DNA of 40,355 bases from Saprospiraceae bacterium (GCA_024103005.1 JAGFJA010000014.1:1-40355), one strand, 5' to 3'. Shown: positions 27,154 through 36,560, counted from the stretch's first letter. The notes: generated from the letters alone by a model not told the origin. Program-made: numbers and translations.

Positions 27154-27396
27154 TGAACCGATTTTAATAATTAATATGATAAAAAGAGTAGGGAAATAAA
27201 AATTATACCCACCCGAAAATTCGGTGCAATATTAAGAAGCATTCCTAAAATAAAGATTTATTTTTTTAATATTATTTGTTAATATTAGTCTTACAAACTG
27301 TTATTTTTTTGTCTTTTCACCTATTTAAGGAATATCAAATATGTTAATACCTGGAAAAATAGTCAAAAATACCGCAAAGAAATGAATTATAAAAGG
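27154..27396. other. AT-rich intergenic DNA upstream of the C1B peptidase
   Basis: No coding signal or confident promoter seen. The peptidase promoter should lie here on the minus strand. Confidence 0.4.
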
Positions 27397-27438
27397 CCTC
27401 TATATTCTGATGGATAGAGTAAATACCCTCTATTTTTT
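27397..27438 (+). terminator. terminator with a competing upstream pairing arm
   Basis: ATAGAG (27414-27419) pairs with CTCTAT (27428-27433), followed by six T (27433-27438), making a small terminator. An identical CTCTAT (27398-27403) upstream can pair with the same middle arm instead, an attenuator-like three-part layout. No gene precedes it on the plus strand. The DNA from 27439 to 27700 holds nothing recognisable. Confidence 0.4.
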
Positions 27439-27703
27439 CGAAATAGTTAGGAAGATGAAAATGCTGGTATAATGCTTTGATTGGTTTAATTCTGATCAAA
27501 TTTATTTATAATTTGTCAAGGACTTTCCAAGCCATCTTGCAACTTCCATTAACCGAAAATCAGGATATAAAAGTCAATACATACTCCGCAAATCCTGAGC
27601 TATATCTCTCAAGTCGATACAAGTATCTGTAATTCAATATTATATAAATCAAAATGGTGACGACATCGCTGATTATATTTTAGAAAAAATGTTGAATAAA
27701 AAT

Positions 27704-27734
27704 TTTTATATTCCACATGGAAGACTTACCTTTG
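27704..27734 (+). promoter_or_regulatory. rpmH promoter
   Basis: A perfect TACCTTTG (27727-27734) lies 19 bases after TTTT (27704-27707). Transcription would start near 27741, leaving a leader of about 24 bases. Confidence 0.65.
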
Positions 27735-27764
27735 TCCCACTTTTTGAAAAAATAATACATTCCT

Positions 27765-27920
27765 ATGAAACGGACGTTCCAGCCATCAAGGCGTAAAAGA
27801 GTTAACAAGCATGGATTCAGAGCTCGGATGAGTACTAAAAATGGCAGAAGAGTGTTGGCAAGCAGAAGAGCTAAAGGAAGACATAAGCTGACTGTTTCTG
27901 ACGAAATGAAGACTAAGTAA
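27765..27920 (+). CDS. rpmH: 50S ribosomal protein L34
   Basis: A 51-aa, strongly basic protein that begins [20 protein letters not shown] and continues [19 protein letters not shown], the universal L34 pattern, followed by a short C-terminal extension ending DEMKTK that is common in Bacteroidota. It is a component of the large ribosomal subunit near the exit region. It sits directly before rnpA, as in most bacteria. The gene has its own promoter and is separated from rnpA by a hairpin with a T-rich tail. Confidence 0.98.
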   Translation: MKRTFQPSRRKRVNKHGFRARMSTKNGRRVLASRRAKGRHKLTVSDEMKTK

Positions 27921-27944
27921 GTTATTCTTTATAAAATCTAACCA

Positions 27945-27986
27945 TAGGCTATTGGGCTCCGGCAGCACGATAGCCTATTTTGTTTT
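27945..27986 (+). terminator. hairpin between rpmH and rnpA
   Basis: TAGGCTAT (27945-27952) pairs with ATAGCCTA (27970-27977), and TTTTGTTTT follows. Such a stem would end much of the rpmH transcript and keep rnpA expression low, matching the known need for far more L34 than RNase P protein. Confidence 0.7.
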
Positions 27987-27989
27987 GTA

Positions 27990-28367
27990 GTGAAAAGATT
28001 GTATTCCTTCCCCAAAAGTCACAAACTCAAAAACAGAGCAGACTTAGCAGATCTCTTTTCCAAGGGGAAGAGCGACTTTTCCTTTCCAATCAAAATGTTA
28101 TACCTCAGCCGACCATCACAATCCGGCCAACCTCCCTTCAGAGCTGCCGTCTCCGTCCCTAAAAAACTGTTTAAAAAATCAGTTGACCGCAATCATATCA
28201 AAAGGCAGCTCCGAGAAGCAATCCGCCTCAATCAACAACTTATCCCGATAAAAGAAGATAGGATTCTGAACTTTATGCTTATTTTTATAGGTAAAGACCT
28301 GACGGGAAGCCAACAAATCCAGACAGCCGTACGTTTTCTATTTAACAAACTGGTCCATGATGCTTAG
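27990..28367 (+). CDS. rnpA: ribonuclease P protein component
   Basis: A 125-aa basic protein that pairs with RNase P RNA to mature tRNA 5' ends. FPKSHKLKNRADLADLFSKGK is the usual N-terminus, FRAAVSVPKKLFKKSVDRN the central strand, and RNHIKRQLREAIR the RNR signature helix. It starts with GTG four bases after the T-rich tail of the upstream hairpin; there is no ATG nearby. Its last 11 bases overlap the next gene. The window has no yidD or yidC after it, unlike the classic order. Confidence 0.93.
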   Translation: MKRLYSFPKSHKLKNRADLADLFSKGKSDFSFPIKMLYLSRPSQSGQPPFRAAVSVPKKLFKKSVDRNHIKRQLREAIRLNQQLIPIKEDRILNFMLIFIGKDLTGSQQIQTAVRFLFNKLVHDA

Positions 28368-28902
28368 ATATTCAACCGTTTTAAAATCTGTCACGCTTTT
28401 AATTTTGTTCCAGATAACGGCCTTCTTTTTCCATCCTGTGAATACTTTCGGTCAACGTTACCTCCAAATTGAAAAACATCATACAAAAACCAAACTAAAA
28501 TATACGACGGGAGATGAAATAACTTTCAGGCTGAAACACAGTGATCAGTGGATCACTTCCGTCATCAGTGAGATAGACTTTGCCCATGATATCGTCCGTC
28601 TGAGCGGCTATACCCTTGTTCCCGACTCCATTGCAGCCGTCAGAAGTTATAATCCCATCGTACCTCCCGCACTTGGCGGCGCCCTATGGAGATCCGGCCT
28701 GATCGCACTCGCCAATACACTCCTTTATACCATCGCCTTTCAGCCCGACAATTCAAAGGAGTTTATTATTTTTTTCGGAGGCGTAACCGCTGCCGGTTTA
28801 GGATTGACGAGGCTATCCAAAGTGCATCGCATCTATCCCATCGGTAAGAAGTATAGCATCCGACTGGTTGACCTGAATTTTTACATTCCGACTTCTCCAT
28901 GA
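28357..28902 (+). CDS. hypothetical exported/membrane protein after rnpA
   Basis: A 181-aa protein with a hydrophobic N-terminus (about 12-32) that is either a signal peptide ending near NTFGQ or an anchor. A beta-rich middle part contains TGDEITFRLKHSDQWITSVISEIDF and VRLSGYTLVPDSIAAVRSYNP, and two hydrophobic stretches follow (ALWRSGLIALANTLLYTIAF and EFIIFFGGVTAAGLGL). The ending is GKKYSIRLVDLNFYIPTSP. This layout is common in Bacteroidota but has no known role that I recognise. It overlaps rnpA by 11 bases, so it is translated from the same message. Two adjacent ATG codons begin it. Confidence 0.7.
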   Translation: MMLRYSTVLKSVTLLILFQITAFFFHPVNTFGQRYLQIEKHHTKTKLKYTTGDEITFRLKHSDQWITSVISEIDFAHDIVRLSGYTLVPDSIAAVRSYNPIVPPALGGALWRSGLIALANTLLYTIAFQPDNSKEFIIFFGGVTAAGLGLTRLSKVHRIYPIGKKYSIRLVDLNFYIPTSP

Positions 28903-28937
28903 TAGTATCATTTAGGGAGAGTCAACTAATTTGGCAT

Positions 28938-28945
28938 TATCTTTG
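28938..28945 (+). promoter_or_regulatory. -7 box of the redoxin gene
   Basis: TATCTTTG is a perfect TAnnTTTG match about 60 bases before the ATG. The -33 element is not clear. Confidence 0.5.
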
Positions 28946-29006
28946 TTAGCATAGGAAATACAATTTACAGTTAAATTTTTCACAAACCTCTTTAACTTTA
29001 ACTGCT

Positions 29007-29576
29007 ATGCGCAACTTTATATTTCTTTTATTGATGGTATTCATCTATATGCCCATATCAGGTGCTCAGCAATCCGGATATACTATCGGGGTCGTGGCAG
29101 CCGACTTTAAACTGGGAGGCACAGACGGTCAATTGGTGTCTATGGCAGATTATCCTTCTGCAAGAGGATTTGTCATAATTTTTATGTCTGACGAATGCAG
29201 ATTTGACAAAGCATACCAAGATAGAATCATCCACCTCCATAACCGATATGCACCTCAGGGAATTCAGGTAATCGGAATTCATTCCAATCACCACTCAGGG
29301 GGTAGGTCTGCCTCATCTCAGACATATCCCTTCCCCTATATTCAAGATGAATCAGGAAAAGTTTTCAGTACTTTTGGTGCCATCCGCACACCGCATGTAT
29401 TCCTTCTGAATCACGACCGGAAGGTAATTTATTCAGGAGCCATCGATGATAACGTCTTTGAGCCCGACAAAGTCAAAACAAAGATGCTGGAAACAGCTCT
29501 AAATTCTTTTCTCGCAGGAAAGGGAATAGCAGAACCGGTAACCAAACCGGTAGGATGCTCTGTACGCATTAATTAA
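29007..29576 (+). CDS. exported thioredoxin-fold (redoxin/peroxiredoxin-like) protein
   Basis: A 189-aa protein with a signal peptide (1-20, ending SGAQ) and one thioredoxin-like domain of the PRX-like group that usually reads FxCNHCPxxK near the active site. Here the site reads FMSDECRFDKAYQDR: the first Cys is Ser and the CP pair has become CR, so a single Cys (Cys64) remains. The later family marks are intact: FPYIQDESGKVFSTFGAIRTPHVFLL, SGAIDDN and the terminal GCSVRIN with Cys184. It should act in the periplasm. Whether it is still redox-active through Cys64 and Cys184 is open. Confidence 0.8.
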   Translation: MRNFIFLLLMVFIYMPISGAQQSGYTIGVVAADFKLGGTDGQLVSMADYPSARGFVIIFMSDECRFDKAYQDRIIHLHNRYAPQGIQVIGIHSNHHSGGRSASSQTYPFPYIQDESGKVFSTFGAIRTPHVFLLNHDRKVIYSGAIDDNVFEPDKVKTKMLETALNSFLAGKGIAEPVTKPVGCSVRIN

Positions 29577-29591
29577 CTGAATTTATAATTG

Positions 29592-30458
29592 TCATCCCCG
29601 CCTCAAACTGCTGATGGCTTGAAGCAATACAGATAAAAATACCAAACCCAGTCCCCAATAAAAGGATGCATTGACTTCCCTTGCCTCATCAAAAATCAGA
29701 AAAGCAAGTCCTATGGCATACACGGGCTCGAGGTTAAAGGTTAAGTTAACCGTAAAGGCAGATAAGACCTTCAACACTTCCGCAAATAAGACATACAGCC
29801 CGATGGTACAAAACACCGCAAACAAAATGAGGTAAAGCGTATCCGACAAGGACGGGAAAAAGGATTGATCCGGAAAGAGTAAATATGCAAATGGCAGAAC
29901 AGCTGCCAGGAAAATGGTTCCACCTCCCAATTGATAATAATTGATTAATTTGCTGTCATAGAAGTGAACTATTTTTTCATTATAAATGGTGTAAAGGGCA
30001 GAAAAAGATGAAGATATTACACCCAGAATAATACCCAACTGATAGGTGGAATCAAAGTGGAAGATCAGGCTGATGCCGGCGAGGGTAAGCATGCTGAGGA
30101 GGATCTGATTGATGTTGATACGAACCTTATTGATAACCGGTGCAAAAAGGGCTGTAAAAAAACTGGTGAGACAGTAACAGACTACAGCCACAGACACATT
30201 GGCATATTTGACGCTGGCATAGAAAAATATCCAATGAATCATTAGGAGTATGCCGACCCGGACGATAACCATCTTATCTTTGAAGGAGTCAAGTTTTTTA
30301 ACTCCAAGTATTTTAAGTCCGGCATAGAGAATTATCGAGGAAAAAAGTACCCGATACCATACAAGAGCTACCTCATTGAGGTCAATCAATTTTCCGAATA
30401 TCCCGGTAAATCCGGCAAAGAAAACAGCAATGTGCAGTAAAAGATAGGACTTCTTCAT
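29592..30458 (-). CDS. EamA/DMT-family transporter
   Basis: Inner-membrane protein of 288 aa with ten predicted helices in two EamA halves (about 5-130 and 145-285). Marks of the family are FTGIFGKLIDLNEVALVWYRVLFSS at the start and FNLEPVYAIGLAFLIFDEARE in the second half, near the conserved Glu-Pro. Drug/metabolite transporters of this kind export or import amino acids and other metabolites; the substrate is unknown. It converges with the redoxin gene, with only 15 bp between the stops. It lies 150 bp downstream of lon. Confidence 0.88.
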   Translation of the reverse strand: MKKSYLLLHIAVFFAGFTGIFGKLIDLNEVALVWYRVLFSSIILYAGLKILGVKKLDSFKDKMVIVRVGILLMIHWIFFYASVKYANVSVAVVCYCLTSFFTALFAPVINKVRININQILLSMLTLAGISLIFHFDSTYQLGIILGVISSSFSALYTIYNEKIVHFYDSKLINYYQLGGGTIFLAAVLPFAYLLFPDQSFFPSLSDTLYLILFAVFCTIGLYVLFAEVLKVLSAFTVNLTFNLEPVYAIGLAFLIFDEAREVNASFYWGLGLVFLSVLLQAISSLRRG

Positions 30459-30608
30459 AAATATCTATTACAACACCTTTCCTGACATTGTGTTTCAGGA
30501 AAATTATCCTTTAAAATATCTTCCTTTGCCTTCCGGAATACACCCAATCAGATTAAGTATCAATAGTAACAACCGACTCCCGGGGAGAATCGTTCTTTTG
30601 GGTCTCCA

Positions 30609-33023
30609 TTATTTTGGCTTCATACTGATTTTCAGTGCATATTCCAGCACCTCCTCCATCCTGTCCACATAGATAAATTTAATGCCTTTAATATACTCTG
30701 AAGGTATCTCAAGGACATTTTTTTCATTTTCCTTCGACATCAGTATTTCTTTCAGTCCTGCTCGTTTGGCAGCAAGAACTTTCTCTTTTATCCCGCCGAC
30801 GGGCAGCACCTTCCCCCTTAAGGTTATTTCACCCGTCATCGCCAGATAAGGCTTGATGGGCTTACCGGCAAACGCACTGCATATAGCAGAAAGCATCGTC
30901 ACTCCGGCCGATGGTCCATCCTTGGGTATCGCTCCCTCAGGAACATGAATGTGGATGTCGTGATTATCAAAATCATCGGTATTGATACCTAACTGCTCTG
31001 CATGTGCTTTGACAAAACTCAGTGCCGTATTGGCGGATTCTTTCATCACGTCACCTAAGTTGCCTGTAAGCAATAACCTTCCTTTACCTTTATTGAGGCT
31101 GGATTCAATGAAGAGAATGTCACCGCCTACGGATGTCCATGCCAACCCGATGGCTACACCGGGAGGTTGCTTTTCTGTATAGATATCATTGGAAAAGCGC
31201 TGTGCACCCAAGATACGGTGGATATCCTCGGATTGAACTTTCTTATTGTAATCTTCACCCATCGCTATTTTCAGGGCATAATGGCGAAGAATGCTGCTTA
31301 TTTTCTGAGAAAGCGACCGGACACCGGATTCCCGGGTATATTCACTGATGATGGTTTGTATCGCTGCCTTGTCAAAAACCAGGGCTTTGGCTTTAAGACC
31401 GTGATTTTCCATCAGTTCCGGAATCAGGTGTTTGAAAGCTATCTGGGACTTTTCTTCGGTGCTGTAACCGCTGAGGTCGATGATCTCCATCCTGTCCAGA
31501 AGGGCGGGCTGGATGGTATTCAGACTATTGGCGGTGGCAATAAACAACACTTTCGACAGGTCATATTCTACTTCCAGAAAATTGTCATTGAAAGTATTAT
31601 TTTGTTCCGGATCAAGTACTTCAAGCAGGGCAGAAGACGGATCACCTCTAAAATCCTTCCCAATCTTGTCTATTTCATCCAGGATAAATACCGGATTAGA
31701 CGACTGCGCCTTGCGGATGCCCTGAATAATCCGCCCCGGCATAGCGCCAATATATGTTTTGCGATGGCCTCTGATTTCAGCTTCATCGTGCAAGCCTCCG
31801 AGTGACATCCTGACAAATTTTCTCTTTAGTGCATGGGCAATAGACTTGCCCAGAGATGTCTTACCTACGCCCGGAGGCCCTACCAGACACAGGATAGGAG
31901 CTTTCATGTCGCCCTTTAGTTTCAGGATTGACAAGTGTTCGAGAATCCTTTCTTTGACCTTATCAAGACCGTAATGGTCCGAGTCAAGAACTTTCTTCAC
32001 TTTCTTCAGATCAAAGTTGTCTTTGGAATATTCACCCCAAGGCAGGTCAAGAAAAGTTTCGATATAATTCATCTGGACGCCGTATTCCGACATCTGGGGA
32101 TTCATGCGTTTCAGCTTGGCAAATTCCTTATCAAAAGTGGACTTTACCTCAACCGTCCATTTCTTTTTCTTAGCTTTCTCCTCGACTATTTTGTGTTCCT
32201 CTTCATAGGTATTCTGACCGAGTTCTTCCTGGATAGTCTTGAGTTGCTGGGACAGAAAATAATCCCTTTGCTGTTTTTCAAGGTCGGTGCGCACCTTTGA
32301 TTCAATCTGCCCCTTGAGCTGAAGCAGGTTGTACTCTTCATGCATCTTGGTAAGCAACATATTCGCAAAGTCAGGCAAATACGCCGTTTCCAGTATTTTT
32401 TGCTTTTCTTCCGGTGAGGCTGACAGGTTGGATGCTATGAAATTGAGTAAGAAAACATTGCTTTCTATATTTCGAATCATAATATTGGCCTCATTGGGAA
32501 TATTGGGTGATACATCCACGATTTCTTTTGCCAGGTCTTTGATAGAGGAAATCTGCGCTTCAAACTCCTTGGTATCACTAGGCTGGATGTAATCCAACAG
32601 AGTAAATTTCGCCTTGAGGTAAGGCTCGGTCTGCTCAAAAGAATCTATGATAAATCTGGACCTCCCCTGAATAACTATTGTACTCGAACCGTCGGGCATC
32701 CTGATCAGCTTGTGAACCTGGGCGATGACACCAATCTGATACATACCATCGGCATCCGGATTTTCATCCTCCTGGTTGCGCTGAGTCAGCACACATACCA
32801 TCTTGTCCGAAGAGTAGGCGTCTTCCACGGCACGGATAGATTTAAACCTGTTGACTGTGATCGGGATTACCACTCCCGGAAAGAGAACGGTATTTTTAAT
32901 TGCAAGAACAGGAAGTACCTCCGGATAATCGATTTTCCGGTCCATATCCCTGATATCTATCTGGATAAACGGATTATCATTATCATCGTGCACTCCTGAA
33001 ACATATTGAAACATATCAAACAT
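30609..33023 (-). CDS. lon: ATP-dependent Lon protease
   Basis: Cytosolic ATP-dependent serine protease of 804 aa that degrades misfolded and regulatory proteins. Order: N-terminal substrate domain (about 35-245), coiled region, AAA+ domain with Walker [10 protein letters not shown] (382-390) and Walker B FILDE (446-450), and the proteolytic domain with catalytic Ser705 in [11 protein letters not shown] and Lys746 in [15 protein letters not shown]. All parts are intact and length is typical for LonA. The ATG at 33023 is used; a second Met at codon 4 is an alternative. It appears to be transcribed alone, and the upstream region has no clear heat-shock element. Confidence 0.97.
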   Translation of the reverse strand: MFDMFQYVSGVHDDNDNPFIQIDIRDMDRKIDYPEVLPVLAIKNTVLFPGVVIPITVNRFKSIRAVEDAYSSDKMVCVLTQRNQEDENPDADGMYQIGVIAQVHKLIRMPDGSSTIVIQGRSRFIIDSFEQTEPYLKAKFTLLDYIQPSDTKEFEAQISSIKDLAKEIVDVSPNIPNEANIMIRNIESNVFLLNFIASNLSASPEEKQKILETAYLPDFANMLLTKMHEEYNLLQLKGQIESKVRTDLEKQQRDYFLSQQLKTIQEELGQNTYEEEHKIVEEKAKKKKWTVEVKSTFDKEFAKLKRMNPQMSEYGVQMNYIETFLDLPWGEYSKDNFDLKKVKKVLDSDHYGLDKVKERILEHLSILKLKGDMKAPILCLVGPPGVGKTSLGKSIAHALKRKFVRMSLGGLHDEAEIRGHRKTYIGAMPGRIIQGIRKAQSSNPVFILDEIDKIGKDFRGDPSSALLEVLDPEQNNTFNDNFLEVEYDLSKVLFIATANSLNTIQPALLDRMEIIDLSGYSTEEKSQIAFKHLIPELMENHGLKAKALVFDKAAIQTIISEYTRESGVRSLSQKISSILRHYALKIAMGEDYNKKVQSEDIHRILGAQRFSNDIYTEKQPPGVAIGLAWTSVGGDILFIESSLNKGKGRLLLTGNLGDVMKESANTALSFVKAHAEQLGINTDDFDNHDIHIHVPEGAIPKDGPSAGVTMLSAICSAFAGKPIKPYLAMTGEITLRGKVLPVGGIKEKVLAAKRAGLKEILMSKENEKNVLEIPSEYIKGIKFIYVDRMEEVLEYALKISMKPK

Positions 33024-33356
33024 GTTGTATATTTTATGGCCTCACTGGCCGATTATTCAACTGACTATTAGTCTTTAGGGAAGAGCAAATCACATTCCAT
33101 TCGGTTTAATACGACAAAAAGGCAGGACAAATAGGCTTCTAAATACAATTTAACTGTCTGAAACGAACTATTTATCAGGCTTTAAGAGGTTTTGTCCACC
33201 AGGAGGCTCCAACTATGAATTACCACAACGGAAATAAGCCAATTTGACAGCCACAACTTTCGTTTTGATAAATAACTGAAATTATTTCTCTGAATTTCAT
33301 TATTAATTAATCCGGCAGAAAATCAGGTTTTATCCATTAAATCGGAACAACAGACT
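33024..33356. other. intergenic region upstream of lon
   Basis: A 333-bp gap with no coding signal. It holds a short dyad GGCC-N5-GGCC (about 33041-33053) 15-20 bases before the lon ATG, which might affect translation or regulation. No confident promoter or operator is seen. Confidence 0.4.
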
Positions 33357-34106
33357 TCATTTACAATCCGGTGCGATTCCGAGGATATAATGATCTACCA
33401 TATCCAGTCGGTCACTGTATTCAGATCCCGCAAATCCGTTAATCATTTCATCAGTAATCAAATCTTTGATTTCATTGGTATATTTCTTCGCCAGAGGCAG
33501 GTAGGTCCAGTGCCATTTTTCTTCCTTATAGCCATAGGGGCGACCTGCAGAATAAGGCTGACAGAAGCCGTACAAACGGGCATTGTCCTTCATCCATTGA
33601 TACCATGCTTTTCCTGCTCCGGTTTCAAAATATTCGTTTTCCAATCCATTGATATCCATATCTGTGCCCCAGTGGTGGCGTGAAGTGCCGGGCATGGCAG
33701 AATACTCCATGATCTTACGCGCCCTTTCAAGTTCATCAGGATAAGTCACACAAGCGTCAATATTGCCATTTATCGGAAAAAGACCATACCACTTATTCTC
33801 CCAGATAAATTTCTGATATTCAAAGTTACGGGTAGCGGAAAGAATACAAAATGAGTGTCCGGCTGCTTCTCCCGCAGCTGCCATTTTCAGAAAGGCCTCA
33901 TATGCTTCCTTTTGTAGCATCATATTCTCTTTATCGGCATACTTCTGTTCAATGGTCACAAAGTCAGTATGCTCGGAAGGAAGATAACGACCCAAAAGAA
34001 AGTCTTCTCTTGACAAAGCAGGTTTATTCTCGGGCATTTTCTTTTCTTTATGACAGGCCAACAATACCAATGACAGGAACAGAATCCGAAAAAAAGCAGC
34101 AGGCAT
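33357..34106 (-). CDS. M15B D-alanyl-D-alanine carboxypeptidase (VanY-type), lipoprotein
   Basis: Zinc carboxypeptidase of 249 aa that trims the D-Ala end of peptidoglycan stem peptides. A lipobox (LLACHK, Cys18) tethers it to a membrane. The VanY motif SRHHWGTDMD gives zinc ligands His144 and Asp151; KEEKWHW supplies the catalytic Glu196 and ligand His199. SATRNFEYQ around residue 90 is the expected substrate-side strand. It is last in a three-gene operon, 17 bp after the DUF6252-like lipoprotein. Its role is cell-wall remodelling or recycling; there is no sign of a vancomycin-resistance cluster here. Confidence 0.87.
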   Translation of the reverse strand: MPAAFFRILFLSLVLLACHKEKKMPENKPALSREDFLLGRYLPSEHTDFVTIEQKYADKENMMLQKEAYEAFLKMAAAGEAAGHSFCILSATRNFEYQKFIWENKWYGLFPINGNIDACVTYPDELERARKIMEYSAMPGTSRHHWGTDMDINGLENEYFETGAGKAWYQWMKDNARLYGFCQPYSAGRPYGYKEEKWHWTYLPLAKKYTNEIKDLITDEMINGFAGSEYSDRLDMVDHYILGIAPDCK

Positions 34107-34123
34107 CAGCGATGTTGGACAGT

Positions 34124-34723
34124 TTATTGTTTAATTTTAAAATTCTTAAATGTACCTGAGGTGACTGTGTTAAACCTTTCTTCAGAGACTAAATGTTCCA
34201 AAGAAAATTGAAAATTACCTGAAATCCTGTTGTTCTTATAATCTGTGATGATGATCCGCGAGCTGTCAACATATTCAAGAAAGTCAAGCCCTGCCACATA
34301 CACTAAGAAATCACTGGAGCTTCCGTCAAAAACTCCTATTGCTTTACCGGTTTCGAGTGAACCAATTTTTTTTGAAAAATTATACGTTCCTTTTAAATTA
34401 TTTTTGTCGGCAACCTTAATAGCAATCAGCATAGTAGCCTGATAATCATTATAAAGTCCGCCTACCCCCAGCATCAGGGTGTCTCCCATAAAAAAGGCCT
34501 GTGGCAAGGAATCGACCTGTGGAAAGATTTGCTTTATCTGATTTGAAGCCGCTGCCTTTCCTGAGCCGTCCCAAGGGATATCTCTTACCTTACAACTGAA
34601 AGAGAATGTCGTATCTTCTGCCTCCTTACCCGGATCTATCGGGTCTTCCTTATCACAAGAAATAAAGGTCATTGCAGAGATAAACAGGACAATACCTACA
34701 AGACACTTAACTCGAAATTTCAT
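34124..34723 (-). CDS. DUF6252-like beta-rich lipoprotein
   Basis: A 199-aa predicted lipoprotein (lipobox FISCDKED, Cys23). The mature part is a single beta-rich domain with FSFSCKVRDIPWDGSG at the start, GTYNFSKKIG in the middle and ITDYKNNRISGNFQFSLE plus VTSGTFKNFKI at the end, the pattern of small Bacteroidota lipoproteins grouped as DUF6252 (assigned from memory). The function is unknown. It starts seven bp after the stop of the large conserved gene and precedes the VanY-type peptidase, which suggests an envelope role for the operon. Confidence 0.65.
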   Translation of the reverse strand: MKFRVKCLVGIVLFISAMTFISCDKEDPIDPGKEAEDTTFSFSCKVRDIPWDGSGKAAASNQIKQIFPQVDSLPQAFFMGDTLMLGVGGLYNDYQATMLIAIKVADKNNLKGTYNFSKKIGSLETGKAIGVFDGSSSDFLVYVAGLDFLEYVDSSRIIITDYKNNRISGNFQFSLEHLVSEERFNTVTSGTFKNFKIKQ

Positions 34724-34730
34724 ATTAAAT

Positions 34731-36149
34731 TTATTTTTTTGTTGTTAATGAAGAATGGTAACCAAAAAGCGATTTTTCTTTGATTAATGATATAATTTTC
34801 TGAGGAACATACTTTTCCCATTTAGGATTGTCAGACTGGATCAGCTTGAGTACCTTACTTGCTCCGATTTTTAAAAAATCCTGCTTATAGTTTTTAATAT
34901 CGACAATCTGTCGGGTGGCTAACAAATGTTCGTACAGGTATATCATTTCAGGATCTATTTTAATTTTACGGGCATCCATCAGTTCATTACTTCCCGGTAT
35001 GACGGAAGGATAGACATAGAGTCTGACATTGCCCGGGAACATACCGCTAAATCCTTCGAGCAACTTACCGCCCCTGAACTTTTCAATCGTCTCATCGATA
35101 AATCTTGCCGTATATCCGGCAGTGAGTGATAGTCCAATGCGCGGAACCTTGAAGTCTTCCATATACTGTATCAACTGCTGCTGATTACCACAGTTGGTAA
35201 TACATACGGTTAGTCCGATATAGTTCAGTGCCGTCGCCCGCTGCAGAAAATCCTCTTCACTGGCTTCGCCTTTTGCGCTGAGTATGTCCAGCGTAATCTC
35301 TGTGAGGACCTTGATTTCTTCTATAGGGATACCTTCATCTTCAGAGAATTGTTGGCGGCTGCTGTTGATGATGTCATAGCTAGCCCAGGTGATGGGTCGG
35401 AAGGCGCCGCGTACGATGAGGACATTCTTTTTGTAAAGAAATTCAGAGGGGTGGATATTGACTCCGTTGGCGTCAAACATAGCGACATCTGACAAGCCCA
35501 ACTTTACCAATTTAAAACTCAGTGCTCTGTTATCCACATCCTTGAATGCAGGACCTGACAGGCGAATCATGTCTATCATCACTCGATTTTCGAGGCCTTC
35601 ATTCAGGCCTTTGAGCATCCCATCCATATCATCAGAGAGGAAAAAGCATGCATAAATCAGGTTAACACCCAGCATACCTACTGCCTGCTGTTGCTGCCGG
35701 TTGTTTTTGTCAAGCATTTTGACGTGAATAACCAGATCATTGGGCTCCGAATGTGGAGTTTTCTGGAATCTTATGCCCAGCCATCCGTCTCCGGGTATAG
35801 TCCTGGCGTAGTTAGTTGCAGAAACAGTGTCAGCAAAGGCAAAGAATGTTGTATCAGGTCTTTGGGCACCCAGCCGGTCCACAAGGAGGGAAAATTCGTG
35901 ATCGAGCATTTTGTACAGTCTGGACTCGCAGACGTATCTGCCACTGGGTTCTGCCCCATATATTTCATCGGAATAAGTCTTGTCATAGGCCGACATCGTC
36001 TTGGCAATGGTGCCGGCTGCGGCACCTGCCTGAAAAAAGTATCTTGCCACTTCTTGTCCGGCACCTATTTCAGCGAAGGTGCCATAAATTTTATCGTCGA
36101 GATTTATTTCAAGTGCCTTTTGTTCGGCTTCTAAATTTTGTTTTTGCAT
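34731..36149 (-). CDS. conserved protein of unknown function, 472 aa
   Basis: A large soluble protein with no signal peptide. Conserved-looking blocks are GTFAEIGAGQEVARYFFQAGAAAGTIAKTM near the start, FFAFADTVSATNY, GDGWLGIRFQ, HVKMLD, AVGMLGVNLIYACFF and SEFLYKKNVLIVRGAFRPIT. I recognise this as a family widespread in Bacteroidota whose database names are inconsistent and probably transferred by error; I assign no function. The frame extends eight codons upstream to TTG, but the ATG beginning MQKQNLEAEQKALEINL is preferred. First sure gene of an operon with two envelope lipoproteins, although it looks cytosolic itself. Confidence 0.78.
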   Translation of the reverse strand: MQKQNLEAEQKALEINLDDKIYGTFAEIGAGQEVARYFFQAGAAAGTIAKTMSAYDKTYSDEIYGAEPSGRYVCESRLYKMLDHEFSLLVDRLGAQRPDTTFFAFADTVSATNYARTIPGDGWLGIRFQKTPHSEPNDLVIHVKMLDKNNRQQQQAVGMLGVNLIYACFFLSDDMDGMLKGLNEGLENRVMIDMIRLSGPAFKDVDNRALSFKLVKLGLSDVAMFDANGVNIHPSEFLYKKNVLIVRGAFRPITWASYDIINSSRQQFSEDEGIPIEEIKVLTEITLDILSAKGEASEEDFLQRATALNYIGLTVCITNCGNQQQLIQYMEDFKVPRIGLSLTAGYTARFIDETIEKFRGGKLLEGFSGMFPGNVRLYVYPSVIPGSNELMDARKIKIDPEMIYLYEHLLATRQIVDIKNYKQDFLKIGASKVLKLIQSDNPKWEKYVPQKIISLIKEKSLFGYHSSLTTKK

Positions 36150-36162
36150 GAAGTCAAAATGT

Positions 36163-36369
36163 TCACGGGGCAAAGATAATCAATTCGGTGCGGAAGGTAA
36201 GGAAAGCATCATTTATTTGGGACAATAATTGTTGAAAATCATTCTTACCAAAGACCAACAAATCAATTTCAGATAGTATGGTCAAAATCTGCATGATGAT
36301 AGCTGATAATTGATAGTCCCTATTACTCTGATTATACAACTCGAAAACCTTAACCATTATTATATTCAT
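36163..36369 (-). CDS. possible small protein ahead of the conserved operon
   Basis: A 68-codon frame with an ATG and an amphipathic helical pattern (SAIIMQILTILSEIDLLVFG). It ends 13 bp before the ATG of the conserved gene on the same strand, which would suit a leader gene. There is no family match, and AT-rich DNA can give such frames by chance, so this is only a possibility. The rest of 36370-36560 shows nothing. Confidence 0.22.
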   Translation of the reverse strand: MNIIMVKVFELYNQSNRDYQLSAIIMQILTILSEIDLLVFGKNDFQQLLSQINDAFLTFRTELIIFAP

Positions 36370-36560
36370 CTTTTTAGGATGTAAGTAGCTGTAAGGTGGA
36401 CCTTTGGGCAGAATAGTTTTTAACTCTTAGTTTTCAGTTATTAGCTTTGAATTTTGATTCGGAGCGCAGGTTCCGGTTGTATAGTCTTAGTAAGATTGAA
36501 CTCAAATAACAAAATTTTCAGTATTTTCACACCTATCAGTTTATAAAACTACGCTTTCCA

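Noticed and set aside
33357-34106. Vancomycin-resistance VanY
   Set aside because: Only the M15B fold is shared; no vanH/A/X or regulator genes are nearby and related housekeeping carboxypeptidases are common.
34731-36149. TonB-dependent receptor or nucleotidyltransferase label for the 472-aa protein
   Set aside because: I recall such names on relatives, but there is no signal peptide, plug or barrel pattern, and no HxGH/ISSTxxR nucleotidyltransferase motif.
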